Positions 49,625-50,000 of a stretch of 50,000 bases of DNA are shown piece after piece. Position numbers and translations under genes: made by a program. Origin of the DNA: Neocallimastix lanati (nom. inval.) (taxonomy: Eukaryota > Neocallimastigomycota > Neocallimastigomycetes > Neocallimastigales > Neocallimastigaceae); NCBI GenBank assembly GCA_016946835.1, contig JACVTC010000002.1, positions 1,325,001 through 1,375,000 of the forward strand, written 5' to 3'. Numbering within the stretch: the stretch's first letter is position 1; every line of letters starts with the position of its first letter. Below the pieces are notes generated by a model that was not told the DNA's origin, did not search any database, and saw only the letters and a program-made list of their open reading frames with translations.

Positions 49625-50000
49625 TATAGAATTAACTAAAAAATACTATTCTAAGCCTTTTAAAATTTATATATGGAAAAAGAAGTAAATTATTCAAGAA
49701 AAATACAGAAAATATATCCCATGACTTATCAAGTTAATATAAAAAAGGATTTTGAAAATATTGATTTAAATAGTTTAATTCAGTTCTGTAAAGAATATAA
49801 CATATCTAGAAATACTTTATTATTAATCGCTTTTGGTTACTGTATTAATTTATTTAGTGCTGAACCAGAATCTTTATGTATTACTATTCACAATGGTCGT
49901 ACTTCAATAAATAGAGAAAGTTTAATTGAAGGTGTTGTCGTTGAATATTACAATATTTTTAAAAAGTGTTCAAATGATGATACTTTTTTAAATATTTTAA

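Larger units (their letters stand above)
47310..50000 (+). pseudogene. Nonribosomal peptide synthetase relic (A-T-C), continues past the window
   Basis: Frame-broken remains of an NRPS module. The adenylation domain (about 47330-48780) starts HLHVAIFGSNSAQFV. Then come the A3-like RGTDGKKKAVMLSHDNVLKS (47715-47775), NLKYIMSGGAPLD, the A5-like KIAQCYGMTE (about 48150-48185), YYKDKKET and a C-terminal part (EEEIQNIIDRYNQSHPSFEK, then AKFFLREKPFERIVFNKINR). The carrier domain (about 48870-48960) has NFFDASLNSIG with the phosphopantetheine Ser retained. The condensation domain (about 49110 to the window end) shows NLPNLFKLDPS, then MDVNHVIADGESLAQ where HHxxxDG is NHVIADG, and SRNTLLLIAFGYCINLF and IHNGRTSINRESL near the end. 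In-frame stops, several frameshifts, a 28-T run (47685-47712) and a 34-A run (49589-49622) interrupt it. NRPS genes of bacterial origin are known in gut fungi; origin here is inference. Confidence 0.88.

Overview
The window is an extremely AT-rich eukaryotic sequence with short intron-split genes. Intergenic DNA is mostly homopolymers and micro- or minisatellites. An anaerobic gut fungus (Neocallimastigomycota) fits best. The grounds are the base composition, poly-Asn tracts in proteins, fungal-type housekeeping genes, a bacterial-looking sugar acetyltransferase, and relics of a CE16-like esterase and a nonribosomal peptide synthetase (NRPS). The assignment is inference; no ribosomal marker is present.

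Layout. 1.1-3.1 kb (-): a four-exon ceramide synthase. 3.1-8.6 kb: gene-poor DNA with a tRNA-derived SINE-like element and a direct-repeat-bounded block holding nested inverted repeats. 8.6-18.0 kb (-): a six-exon gene for a giant Mdm1/SNX13-type protein (two membrane segments, PXA, RGS, PX, Nexin_C; 2230 aa by my splice model), enlarged by about 1.2 thousand residues of low-complexity and repeat sequence. 21.7-22.1 kb (-): spliceosomal Sm D3. 22.7-26.3 kb: decayed sequence, first an unidentified coding relic (-), then a LINE reverse-transcriptase relic (+) that ends exactly in the 3' tail of a truncated copy of the next gene family. 28.0-35.3 kb (+): three tandem genes for secreted Gly/Gln-rich repeat proteins on near-identical ~2.9-3.3 kb units. 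36.0-37.3 kb: a LINE 5' fragment and a further coding relic. 37.9-38.6 kb (-): hexapeptide O-acetyltransferase. 39.8-47.1 kb: two copies of one MITE-like element in opposite orientation, enclosing a decayed SGNH/CE16-like esterase and a long minisatellite. 47.3-50 kb (+): an NRPS relic (adenylation, carrier, condensation) running off the window.

The living genes are membrane-lipid and ER functions (ceramide synthase, Mdm1-like), splicing (Sm D3), a sugar acetyltransferase and the secreted repeat-protein family. They are not an operon and need not act together. The most unusual items are the secreted repeat-protein array with its LINE-joined fourth copy, the compound minisatellite found at three separate loci, the inverted MITE pair, and the repeat-inflated Mdm1-like protein. 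Exon boundaries were placed by hand from GT/AG sites, reading frame and family similarity, without transcript data.
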